NCBI GenBank assembly: GCA_002104945.1
Contig: MCFH01000078.1
Location: 125,001-189,000 of the forward strand
Length of the DNA stretch: 64,000 bases
Direction of reading: 5' to 3'
Source of the DNA: Piromyces finnis
Lineage: Eukaryota; Neocallimastigomycota; Neocallimastigomycetes; Neocallimastigales; Neocallimastigaceae
A program made the position numbers and the translations under genes. The notes beneath the pieces are model-generated. The model did not search any database. It had not been told where the DNA came from and saw only the letters and a list, made by a program, of their open reading frames with translations. Shown in pieces: positions 1-11,991 of this stretch; positions within the stretch are counted from its first letter, which is position 1; every line of letters begins with the position of its first letter.

Positions 1-206
1 AAAAAAAAAATAGGTTGTGGATATTTTGGTAAAAGAAAATATAAATAATTTTAAAAAAAAAAAAAGCAATATAAAAAAAATAATATACAAGATAAATTTA
101 ATAATAAAAAGAAAATTAGTTATTTTAATTTGTCCATTCATAGGTATATATATTAAATTTATAATATTATTTTATTCCACATATATATATAAAAATTATT
201 TATTAC
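1..206. other. Left-edge non-coding sequence, probably intron of the TOM20-like gene
   Basis: This stretch is A+T-rich and has no convincing coding continuation. Read on the minus strand, the TOM20-like exon ending at 207 is followed directly by a GT donor (GTAATA), so this is most likely intron sequence. The matching acceptor appears to lie beyond the left edge. The short plus-strand reading frame here looks accidental because it is almost entirely Lys, Asn and Ile. Confidence 0.5.
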
Positions 207-1201
207 TTCAACTCTTGGATCTAAAGTAGCCATCATTGGTTTTTCCTTGTAAATAATTTCACCAGCAGCAATATCCTTAGTAACAATAATATCATAATCC
301 TTCTTATCAATCTTAACATTCATATCCTTGCTTGGATATAAGTTGAAGTATTCTTCTTGCTTCTTTCTAACCTTTAATTTAGAAATATAAAAATATAATT
401 AATAAAGTTTGCTTTTTAAATAAAATTTTTTTCATAGTTTCAAAAAAAAAAAAAAAATAATTTGAAACCTACATCAGCAGAGATCATTTCAATAATCTTT
501 TTGTATACTGGTTCTGGAGTAGAACGTTGTAATAAAACAATTAATTCAGTTGGGTTTGGATAGACCTTGAAGGCTCTGTAGTAGCATAAAGCAGAAACTT
601 CATAGTATGGTTCACCTATTCATTAATAGAATTAAAATTTACAATAATAGTAAAATTAGAAATTGAAATTTTTACTGATATACTATTTTAAAAAAGTGCC
701 ATTTCATCTATTTAATTTTTAATTTGTTGTAGGTTACCTTGATAGGATAACATTTCACCCTTTTGTAATTGTTGCATGAAGAAAGTTTCCTTGGCTTCCA
801 TTTCAGTTGGTATTGGTTCATCATTGATAACCTTTTTAATAGCTTCAATTTGATTTTCAATCTTTAAGGAAGCTTCATCCTTTGGCTTTGTTTCGGTCTT
901 GACGCTTCTTATCTTCTTGGCCTTCTTTCTTTGTTTTTCTATTATTAATAAAAAAAATAGGTCAAAGTAATTTTTTTTTTAGTTTTTGCATTTTTATTCT
1001 AGGCATTCGTCTCATTTATTTTTACTATTTAATTAACAAAATATTCTTTTATGTGTATCACTATTATTATTAATATTTACTTAATTGTTTTCTAAATTCT
1101 GGATCATTTCTTCTCTTATAGTCAAAATAAACAGCATAGGCAATACTACCAACAGCAAGAGCTGAGACAGTACCAACAATAATTTGTTTTTTTGTTGGCA
1201 T
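207..1201 (-). CDS. TOM20: TOM20 mitochondrial/hydrogenosomal import receptor, fused to a SET-like segment (3' end outside window)
   Basis: Receptor of the outer-membrane TOM complex that recognises presequences of organelle proteins. Exons on the minus strand: 1201-1081, 938-738, 615-473 and 371-207 (210 codons so far), joined by GT-AG introns with matching phases. The start is the ATG at 1201. Residues 1-25 form the N-terminal membrane anchor, followed by the TOM20 hallmark YFDYKRRNDPEFRKQL and a basic stretch (KKQRKKAKK). A MAS20 core follows, with ETFFMQQLQKGE and, after the next intron, ALCYYRAFKVYPNPTELIV. Fungal TOM20 usually ends soon after this. Here the frame continues through a fourth exon containing IVTKDIAAGEIIYKEKP, which resembles the first strands of SMYD/Set5-type SET domains. 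The rest lies outside the window. In this lineage the target organelle would be the hydrogenosome (inference). TOM20 identity is strong; the SET reading is moderate. Confidence 0.85.
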
Positions 1202-1702
1202 TTTCTTTTTATTTTAAATATTTATTTCTATTAAAAAAAGGGGATAAAGAGAGATATAATATAGTAATGTATAATATAGATAAGGTCAATAATTATTAAT
1301 TTAAATTTTAAAAAATAATAATTTTTTAATTATTAAAATAAAAAAGTCTAAAATGTTATTTGTAATTTTTTTTTTCTTAACCAATTTTAAATACGAAAAT
1401 ATATATATGTTGATTTTCGATTATTAATGTATTGTACTTTTTAAAATAATAATAATAATAATAATTTCTTTCTTTTTATATAATGTATTAATTTAAAATG
1501 GTCACAAGATTCCTTTTGAAATAATCTTTTGAATTTTTAAAGCTTAGTATTAATATATAAAAGTTTATAATATGAATTTCTTTATTTTTTTCTTTTCGTA
1601 ATTTAATTTTATTTATAGTGAAAAAAAAAAAAATATAAAAATTATAACATTTGAAATACTGGTAGGTCAATATATCATTTTAAAAATTTCTTTTTCTCTT
1701 TT

Positions 1703-1734
<32 letters not shown>

Positions 1735-2017
1735 GGGAGAGAAATAATTTTGAAAAAGAAAAAGAAAAAATCAAGGTGTAATTGAAAAATATATTATTAT
1801 AATTTTAATAATTTCATTAATTGATATGAAAATAGTGGTTAAACTCTTTTTTTTTTTTTTTCAAAATAGACTTGTTTCAACTTTTAAAAATTATTTCACA
1901 TTTCATTCTCAACATATATATATTGATAAATAGTTTTATTTTATAGAATTGAATATTATAGTTTTAAATAGAAAAAGTAGGTACAATTTACGCCTAATAA
2001 TATAAATTATATTAAAC

Positions 2018-2065
<48 letters not shown>

Positions 2066-4142
2066 AATTGTTGATATTTACAACAAAACTTTTTTTTTAT
2101 AAAAAATTTTGGAAAACAAAGATTGCAAAGAAGAAAAGAAAAAAAAAAATTTTTTTTTTATTTAAATTATTGAGGATGGAAAAAAAAATTTTTTATTTAA
2201 ATTTTTTTAGGAAGAATGTTCAAGGTAGTACAGGCCAAAACAAAGCAATAAAAAAAAATTGGATAGGAATGAAAATGAAATAAAATGCCATTCTTTGAAC
2301 TATTTAAATAAAGTCATCCTATTCTACAATAAAATAAAAAAAAAACTTTTTTTAATAAAATAAAGAAAAAATAGGATTCAACATAAAGGCAACATAAAAA
2401 GTTTTTTTTTTTTTTTTTTTTTTAGTTTATTCATTATAAAAAAGATGGTCATTGAATTTTTAAAAAAAAAAAAAAGAAAGGATTATTGAATTTAATTCAA
2501 AATAATATATTTTGATATATATTAGAATATATTATATTTAATTAAAATGTTTTTTTTTTTTTTTACGAACCTTTACCTTCCTTCACCAAATTCACCACCA
2601 AAAATTTTTATAAATTTTTATGTAAAATAAGAATAAATATAAAGGATCCATCCAATTTTAATCTATGATACAGTCAAAATTTTAATATAATTTTACATAA
2701 ATTTTAAAAAGATAAGGTAATCACATGTCTCATAAAATAGTAATGATTGGCTCGCTTGAATCTACTATTTTTTCATCCATGAAAAAAAAGACTTTACGAA
2801 AAAAGATAATGTAACGTAATGTAATGTACATTGGAAATAATTCCATGATGGAAACCTTGTAGGAAACTTTGTAGGTGGTGGATTAAGATTATTTCATAAA
2901 GCCAGTACTGACCACTACTGGCCAGACTTGTCTTACAATATTGACGCACTTGGTTGTTACTTGAAACCTTTTTGAACATTAGCTAAAGTTGGTCAGTAAG
3001 ACATAAATTTGATTATTCTTTTTTAACGGCATCAAATTTATGAATTTGGTAAAAAGTAATAAATATAATATCTATTAAAAAAAAAAGAAAGAGATCTTCA
3101 TGAACATCTGGTTTAATTTGGTACACTTTAGCTAATGTATATCAATCATAACCACACACAAATGAATCATCATCTTCACTATTAAATACCTTGTCTTGGC
3201 AACTAACACCTTTCTATATTATTCCTAAAAATAAATCCCATCTTTATTCTTTTTTTAATGAATTTTATTCTTCTTTCTTTCATTTGTTTATTATTTAAAA
3301 TTTCTTTTTTTTTTAAAAAAAAAAAAAAAATACAAATACTACATTTTTCATTCTCTATTAAAAAGTCTTTTTTAATAAATTCATAAATAAAAAATAATAG
3401 TACTTCTTTATAAAAATGGGTAGGAAGGAAAATATAAAAAAAGATGATCATAAAAAGAAAATTTTTCAATTTATTCATCCCTTATTTCCCTTTTTTAAAT
3501 ATATATAAATGTTCATTAATATAATAATTAAATAGATTTTTTTTTTTTTATAAAAGGTATTACTATTTCTTTTTTTAAAGAATTTTTTTTTTTTTATTTA
3601 TCAATTTTTATTTTTCATTTTCTTTCTACTATTATATATGAAAGGTATTACAAATAGATAGTGAGATGTAAATATAAAAATGAAATGATCAATTATGAAT
3701 AGAATTGATAATTTGTTGGTGTAGAGTGAAAACATAAAACTAAAAATTGATTTTACTATAAAAAAATCAACTTTGATTTTTTTTTATTTATTTATCATTT
3801 TTAAAAATTAAATTAAATATTTTATATAAATTAATGATGATGAGGTAGGTAAAAATTAATATTAAATTAGTTGAATTTCTTTATTCTATTGCGATAAAAA
3901 ATATTATAAATTAGAGTGGATATTTTATATTAAAATGGGTTTGAATAAAGGAAAATATATAAATATTAGTGAATCAAACCCACCACTATCTTTTATTCTA
4001 TTGTGGTAATAACTTTTCACTAAATGTTTTTCTACTTCATTTTGCTTTTTTCTAAACTATTTTTTTTAAAAATTTTATTTTCCTTTAATGGATTATCTAT
4101 ACTTTTTTTTAATTATTATATTAACAATTTGTTTTTGTTAAT
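1202..4142. other. Intergenic region between TOM20 and the FNT gene
   Basis: A+T-rich with long T and A runs (for example near 1705-1730 and 2401-2423) and an AAT run near 2022-2062. The section 2560-3220 is somewhat less A+T-rich, and short minus-strand stretches there look faintly protein-like, but each is broken by stops within tens of codons and I could not link them into exons. No RNA gene recognised. The 5' region of TOM20 and the 3' region of the FNT gene must both lie here. Confidence 0.5.
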
Positions 4143-4967
4143 TTAAACTTTTTCGACAACTGGGAATAAATTACTGTCATTTAAATTTTCTTCAACCTTT
4201 GGCTTAGAGTTGTAACTGTAAAGGTACCACATGATAGCACCGATAAAGACAGCACCACCAAGAATGTTTCCTATTGTAACTGGTAAAAGATTGTTGTAGA
4301 AGAACTTTCCCCAACTAGCATCAATACCAAGGAAAAGAGCAGTTGGAATGAAGAACATGTTAGCGACACTGTGCTCGAATCCACTAGTAACGAAAGCGAA
4401 AACTGGTAAGAAAAGACAAACGATCTTGGAGATAGCATCATCAGCGGCAGTAGCCATGAAAATAGCTAAACAAACAAGCATGTTACAAGAGATAGCACGA
4501 AGGAAGTTGTCACTCCAAGCGTTGTTAATCTTTGCCATACCAAGGTTTTTGGTGTATTCACCCCAGTTACCAGCAGTTAATGGGATATCAGCTAAGTAAA
4601 CTAAAAAGTAGGAAACAAGAAGAGAACCAATAAAGTTACCAACAAAACTGCTGACCCAGTTAATTATGACATGCTTGAATTTACATTTTTTATCAAGGAA
4701 AGCAATTGACATGAACATGTTGTTACCAGTGAATAATTCCATACCAGTGAAAACAATAATACAAAGACCGACTGGGAAAACACTACCAAGTAAGAACTTT
4801 TGGAAAGCAGGTGGAGCAGCACCAGCAGTGGTAATAGCAAAACAACCACCAAAGGCAAGGAAAACACCGGACATAATACCCTTTACAAATCCTTTAACTA
4901 ATGGAAGTTCGGACTTCTTTTTACCGGTATTTGAAATAGCTTCAGTAATCTTTTCTGGAGGTAACAT
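4143..4967 (-). CDS. Formate/nitrite transporter family channel (FocA-like)
   Basis: Pentameric FNT-family channel expected to move formate (possibly other small monocarboxylates or nitrite) across a membrane. The product has 274 residues, the normal length for FocA/NirC proteins, and is read from the first ATG with no intron. Family marks: GMELFTGNN (about 75-83, the first re-entrant segment), LRAISCNMLVCLAIF (156-170), and TSGFEHSVANMFFIP (194-208) with the channel histidine at 199. Six hydrophobic segments are visible between about 28 and 255, followed by a short polar tail. Codon choice is biased toward GGT, GCC/GCT, AAC and AAG, like PFL and unlike THADA, suggesting high expression. With PFL in the same window, formate export is the likely role (inference). 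The lack of introns fits bacterial ancestry. Membrane location (plasma or hydrogenosomal) cannot be read from sequence. Confidence 0.93.
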   Translation of the reverse strand: MLPPEKITEAISNTGKKKSELPLVKGFVKGIMSGVFLAFGGCFAITTAGAAPPAFQKFLLGSVFPVGLCIIVFTGMELFTGNNMFMSIAFLDKKCKFKHVIINWVSSFVGNFIGSLLVSYFLVYLADIPLTAGNWGEYTKNLGMAKINNAWSDNFLRAISCNMLVCLAIFMATAADDAISKIVCLFLPVFAFVTSGFEHSVANMFFIPTALFLGIDASWGKFFYNNLLPVTIGNILGGAVFIGAIMWYLYSYNSKPKVEENLNDSNLFPVVEKV

Positions 4968-7900
4968 TTTTATTTTATTTATTTATTTTATTAATTTATT
5001 TGGTATACTATTATTTAAAAATTAAACAAAAAAACAAAATTGTTAGTGTATATAATAAATAAATTGTTTATGGACTTTTTTTTTTAATCCTGAATAATTA
5101 TCTATATAAATTTTTAACTACTACACTCGTTTATACTGTTCATTAATCTATCAATATATATTTTAATTTTCATTTATCCTATTTATTCAATTTCCCATTT
5201 CCTTTAATTTATTTTAAAATTTTTATTCAACTTTTTATACTTTCAATCTATACTCTCTTTTGACATTTTTAAATATTTCAATATTTCCCAATAGTTCTTT
5301 CCTTTTATTAAAATAATCCTTTATACTTTACTATTAATTTTCACTATGATTTTTTTGGATTTTCTTTTATTGCACAAAATGAATTTTTTTAATTTTACTG
5401 TATATAGTATTTTTTTTATTTTTTTTATTTTTTTTAATTATTTTAATGAAAATAAAAAATTTTTTTGTTCAATTTATTATTTGTCCTTTATTTTCCTATG
5501 TAATTATGCATAATGGGATTTATTGGTTATTTTTTTTAAATATTATTTTGTGTTTCTATAATAATATAGCTTATATATATTGCTAATAAATAGAAATAGA
5601 TAAATAGTTTTATAATAATAATATATTATATTATATTATATACAAAAAAAATTTTTTATCTCTTTTAAAAAAATACAAATTTTTTAAAGTTTTAATTATA
5701 TCACTACTAAGCATTTTAACAATATTCTAATTATAAAAAAAGTACAGATGGTAATAAAAATTGACAATAAAATTATAAAAAAAATCTAATAAAATCCTTA
5801 CTTTTTATTTTTTGTTTTATTTTTTATTTTTTTGGTTTTTTTTTTTTGTTGTTGTTTTTTAGTTTTTTTTTTTATTTTTATTATTATTATAATATCTTTT
5901 ATTACAACAATATAAAAATGGATATCGGAATTGAAATTGTAAAAACGAAAAAAAAAAAATTTTGAAGGGTTTTTTCAAACCTTTTTATAATAAACGAAAA
6001 AAAAAAAACGAAAAAAAATTTTTAATTTTTATCAATACAATATTAATATATTGATTTTAATTGATAATAAATTAATACTATATATTAATGTATATATTGC
6101 AATATATTATATAATAAATTTAATTTACAATTTATGATTAATATACTAAATTTTATCAATTTATTATAAAATAATTTAAATTCATATATTAAGGCATAAA
6201 AATTTTTGTTTATTTATGACTTAATTCATTAATATATGTCGGTTATATTATAATAATATATTATAATATATTAAAATATAAATAATATAATAAATAAAAA
6301 TTTATTAATAAAAAAGTTAAGAATAAAAAAGGCATCATCATCATCCTAAGCAGTAGCAATAAAAATTATGGATGAAAAAAGAAAAAAAGAAAATGGATTG
6401 AGTGGTAATAAAAGGCAATGTTATTTTATGTTTATTCTTATTTCAATTAGTATTTCATGTCATATCAGAATATTGGAGTATTTCCTTTAAACTTTGATGG
6501 TGGTGGGGATAACCCAAGAATTACCACTGATTTGCCCTAAAAATTGAAAATTATTTAGGGTTAAAAAAAAGGATAAATTTAATTTATTGGCATTTCAACG
6601 AAAAAAAAATTTTTTTAATTAAAATATAAATTAAAGATGAATAAGATTTTTCTTGTTTTTTTATTGTAAGCGCTTGCTAAAGAGAAAATGACCACTTTTA
6701 AAAAAAGTTATTATAGACTGCGATGATGATGATGATGATGATGGCACATATAGAAAGACATGTTAAAAAGAGTCTAATATCATTACATTCTTTTTTTTTT
6801 ATAATTCTTCTTTCATTACGTACAATTATTATTAAGTATGTACATTAATTAATAATACAACAAAATGATTCGCTGGTGTTAAAGCAATAATTAAAATATA
6901 TTTATGTCTATTGTAATATATTAAAATATATTAAAAAAATACATTTATTCTAGATTCAACAAGGATAATTAAAAAGTAGACTTTTTTTAAAAAAAAAAAA
7001 GGTAAGAAAGCATCAATGCCAAAAAAAAAAAAGAGGCATAAAGATAAAAATCTTCTTAGTGTCTATTTAGTGTCTATTGGTATCTTTTCTTTTATTTATA
7101 GTCATACAGTCATATTAATAAGAAAAAGAAAAGAATCCCAATAATAAAATGATTTAATGGTCTAAAACACCAGAGTGGAATAAAGAAATTCTTTTATTAA
7201 AAAAAAAAAAGGAAAAAAAGAAGCAAAAAAATTGTTAAAGATATGTTGGAAAACAAGCACTATTTGTGATGATGAAATGATGAATTAGTTTATTATACAA
7301 AATAATTTTAGAATAAAAGGTACCTTTTTCATGATAGTAAGAAGAGAAATCACCATAGAAAGAATGAAATACAAATAAAGAAAATCAACAACATGAACAT
7401 GACTTTCAATATTTTATATTCACAAGAGATAAAGTCACCATGACTTTACCCTTTTAAACTACAAACTATGATCATACCTGTTGATTTATAAAAAATATAA
7501 AAAAATTAAAATAATATTAACAACAATATTATTTTATAAATAAAAAAAAAAGGTATCTCTATTCTCTTTTTCACAGCGTCTTTTTAGAAAAAAAAAAAGT
7601 ACACTTTTATTAAGAGTAAAAAGTCCACTTGTTATTAAAAGTTTTTATTTATTAGTTAATATATGTTCAATAATATATAATATATTGTGTTAATTTATTT
7701 ATAATATATTATGAATGTTTTAATTGCTGTCAAAAATTAAAAAAAACTTATTTTCCAATGTTTTCACATTTTTGTCCTAATAAATTATTTTAGATAGAGA
7801 GAAAAAGTTCATCTTCCTATCCAATAGAATCAAACCCATAAATTAATTTTTAAAAATTTTTAATATATTAAAGTGTAATGTAATATATGTTTTTTAAAAA

Positions 7901-8647
7901 GTTTATTTATTAATATTTTATTAAAAAATAAATTAAATTTTTTTTGTTTATTAAAAACAAATTGGAGAGGAGTGGTAAAGGGTTAGAAAAAGAAAAAGTG
8001 ATAAACCTAATCGAACACAATGAAATATGATATTTTATTAATAAAAGGTAGGAATATTATAGGTATTATAGTACCAATCCTCATGAAATGTAAAATGATT
8101 AGGAATATATCTATGATAAATAGCTTATAAAAAAAAAAGAGGAATTGAATAATATATTAATCTATCTCCATCATCCATCCATGTGTAGCATTAATGATAA
8201 TAATTAAAATTAAAATTTTAAAATTATTTAATTTAATAATGTAATACATTAATGTATACATAGAGATCATGTACAAGGAATATAGGTCATAAAGAGAATA
8301 AAGGCTACTTTTAAGTCCACCTGCCTCTTTCTACTTTCTTCATCCTTTTCATTTATCAGTAGTGTAGAATCCTTTTATTTAAATAGAAAGGTTAAATTTC
8401 TTATTAAAGATTCTAAGGTTGAAAAAAATAAGAAATAAAAATTTTTGTAAAAAATAGCTTTTGATATTTTTCTGGGAAGGAAAATAAAGAATGACGCGTA
8501 GGTGAAAGGACTAATAAATGAATGATAAGATAAATAAATAAACCATTAATAATTAATAAATAAAATAAATGATTCTATTAATATACTCTTTCTATTAAGG
8601 TTCAATATAAAAAGTTGTTGTTATTATTATTATTATTATTGTTATTA

Positions 8648-8729
<82 letters not shown>

Positions 8730-11700
8730 GTTTATTATTATGTTTATTATGTTTATTATTATTATGTTTATTATTATTATGTTTATTGTTGTTGTTGTGA
8801 ATGTGTTTTGTTTATATTAAAAAAAATAAAAAAAAAGTAAATAAACAAACAATGCATAAAATATGAAATTGTTTATAAAATTAAACTTTATATTAACTGA
8901 AGTACACATATAACGTCAGGATTATTAAAACAAAATACTTTTAATACTAAAATTGTCTTTTTTTTTAACTTCATAAAAAATAAACATATATATCATTAAG
9001 AATAGAATATTATTAATTATTAATCTATAAATAATAAAGTAAAAATCAAGGTTGGAATGGTTAATATTACAATATGGATATATAATATTATGTAGTTAGG
9101 TAGTGAATATAAGAAATATAATAATCTAATATTATCTCTATCCTTGACAAATTCAGTTATAAAGGCATTAATCATTAATAAACTTTATTTATTATAAAAA
9201 AGAAATTCAGATGAGAATACTAAAAACCATTCTTAATTACTGTAGTTTTTTTTATAGTCTTAAAAATTAATCTGTAATATATAATTAAAAATATATATAT
9301 TTGTAATATAGTAGGAGGCCTATTTTGTTTGCTCTTTTTTTATTATTATTATAAAAGTATGCAATCCTTAAAAATATATTTCTAAAAGTAAATCTATATA
9401 ATTAAGATATAATAATAAATGTAAAATTACTGCCTATTAAAAAAAGTTGTATTAGTTGTTTCCACATCATCTAGCATAGGTTTATTAATACCTTTATTTT
9501 TAAAAGACATCATTTAATTATTAATTGTTATTATTTTTAAAAGTAAATAGGAAAGCTTAAAGTTTATAAAAATAAAATTATTGTTAGTATTATCTTTGTT
9601 TTAATTAAAACCATAAAAATAATGTTTTTTATTAAAAAAAAAAAAGGTTTAATTAAACATCAAATAATTAATTTTTAATCATTAATTTTTAACTATGTTA
9701 TTAATAATAAAAACTAATAAATAATTATATATAATTATATTAATAATACCTTTTTATTAATGGCTTTGTTATAACGATACTAATAATAAACAACCTTTTA
9801 ATAAAAATATTATTAAATATTTAGATATTATTAAAAACAAAACATAAATTAAAAAAAACATTAGCTATTATCAATAATATATTTTAAATAGAATCAAAAA
9901 ATTATATATAATGCATATAATACAGAAATATACAATTAAATCAAAAGGATTTTTAACATACTTAAAATATGAATAAACTTTAAAGAAGTAAGTTACATTA
10001 TCTTTGTACTATTTATTTTAAATACTTTATAAAAAAATATAATTCATTCTATTAGAAAGGGAGGAAATAAAGTAAAATTTATAAATAGTACATTTTTTTA
10101 AAAAAAACCTATTTAAAAATTAAAAATTAAACTTATGCATCTATATTCATCTTTTGAATTTGGTAAAGATGTTTTTTATATTACACCTTTTATTCTACTA
10201 CGCTTTATTGAATGAATCAATGTATCAATACATTACATTACAATAGCATTACAAAATAAACTTTTTTTTTATTATTATAAATAAACCTCTTTTTAGATAC
10301 ATTTTAATATTCCATCTGGTTAAGAAAGATTTTACACTGAAGCTTTCATTATGACTGTAGGATTAATTTAGCTTTTTTATTATTTCTATAATAGATGTAT
10401 TTATTAAAAAAGTATTTTCATAATACTAGTTTAATTTTATATATATTTTAAATATATTGAAATGTACAAAAGTATAATTATAAAAATGTTATAATATCAA
10501 TAAGGATAAATATAAAAAGTATAGAAAAAATGATTATCACTAGACTTTTTAGAAAATATTGATATCAAATTTAAAACGCTCTTTTCCTTTTAAAATTTTA
10601 TTTATAACAAAAAAACAACCTTTATCTCATATTTTAATATTAAAGTAAAAAAAAAAAAAATGGAAACATTATTCATTATTATTATTATTAATAGTTGATA
10701 CAATTAACTATAAGAATCTAAAAAAAAAGCCAAATAATATTACCTTTCTTGGCATCCTTTTATAAAATATTCGACATTATATCATTTCAAAAAAGCATAT
10801 TCCATTTTATCCTTTAGTTAAAAAAAGGGATAAATCTAATATACTTTAACTTTCTTCTTTTGATTCTTTTTGAGAAAAAAAAAAAAAAAAAAAAAAAAGA
10901 TTTAATTTTCCAATAATTTATTGTTACTTAAAAATAACCAAAGAAAATAAAATTATCTTAAAAAAGTAGATTTTCTTTTAATTAAAATTAAAAAATTAAC
11001 TTTGAAAATATCTTTTTTTTTTTTTATTTCAATAAACATCAAATATCATTTATTAATATAAATATTGGCATTTTTTTTTTTTTTTTTTTTTTTTTACTCT
11101 TTAAGGTTGGACCATCACTTTCTTTTTAAATAAATGTATATTTTTAAGAATATGTCTCCAATTATAATTAATATAAAATATTTTTTTTTTACTCTTTATT
11201 TTCATACCTATTTTTCTTTCCTTTTTACCTTTCTATAGTACTAAAAAGAGTGGATTTTTAAATGAAATTTCCTATCATTATAAGGAAAATTTCTTTTTAT
11301 ATTATTATAGTTTTTACTATTTTCTAGTAAAAAAAAAAAAAAAGGGAATCTTTAAAACATTATTTTTAATAAGAAACCATCTACTTTACACTATTCATTA
11401 TAAAAAAAAATTGAGTATATTTTTTTTTCTTTTATATAGGAGATAATAAATAGTGTTATAATAAAACTCTCCATTATTCATAGACATCTAATAAACCCCC
11501 CTTGCATAAAAGTACTTTTAAGTTTTTTTTAAAGTTTTTAAAGTTATAGCAAATTTAATTTGATTTTTTGCTGTAAAAATATGTCTTTTCTTTTACACTT
11601 ATTGAATATACTCTAAAAATTGAATTTAAATATCATGATTAAAACCATAATTATTGAAAAATAAAATTATTGAAGCTATAATAAATAAGGTATATCATCA

Positions 11701-11991
11701 TATATATGTTTTTTTTTTTATTTTACCTTGCATTATATTGTATATGTGTATACATATAAAAAAAAAAAAACACTTTTTAAATTAAAAATTTAATTTATTA
11801 AAATTTTAAATTTATATTAAAAGACCTTGATTATTTTTAAAAAAATTTTTTTTCTTTAAAAAAAAAAAACATTTTACGAAAAAGAATAAACCTTGTGAAA
11901 TCTATTTTTAAACGTAAACTTTATTAGAAAATTATTATATAAAAAAACACATTTAAGTACTTATAAAGAAAAAGAATAAAATTCTAGGAAA
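4968..11991. other. 7 kb gene-free, very A+T-rich stretch between divergent genes
   Basis: This lies between the FNT gene (-) and the phosphatase gene (+), so both promoters must be somewhere inside it. I read both strands and found no exon-like segment, no tRNA or rRNA fold and no transposon coding remnant. It contains homopolymer runs, a short GAT run near 6721-6743, a TTA microsatellite near 8612-8797 and many short AT palindromes. Such deserts are usual in anaerobic-fungal genomes. Confidence 0.6.
8612..8797. repeat. TTA trinucleotide microsatellite with TTG/TGT variants
   Basis: About 185 bp of nearly perfect TTA repeats, interrupted by TTG and TTATGT units toward the 3' side. The open frame across it (poly-Leu) is an artefact of the trinucleotide repeat, and nothing around it suggests a gene. 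Confidence 0.95.

Noticed and set aside
4348-5025. Plus-strand frames opposite the FNT gene and a second minus frame at 4664-4867
   Set aside because: They are shadows of the FNT coding sequence, which has a full family match in its own frame.
8615-8800. Poly-leucine open frame
   Set aside because: TTA microsatellite in an intergenic desert; no gene context.
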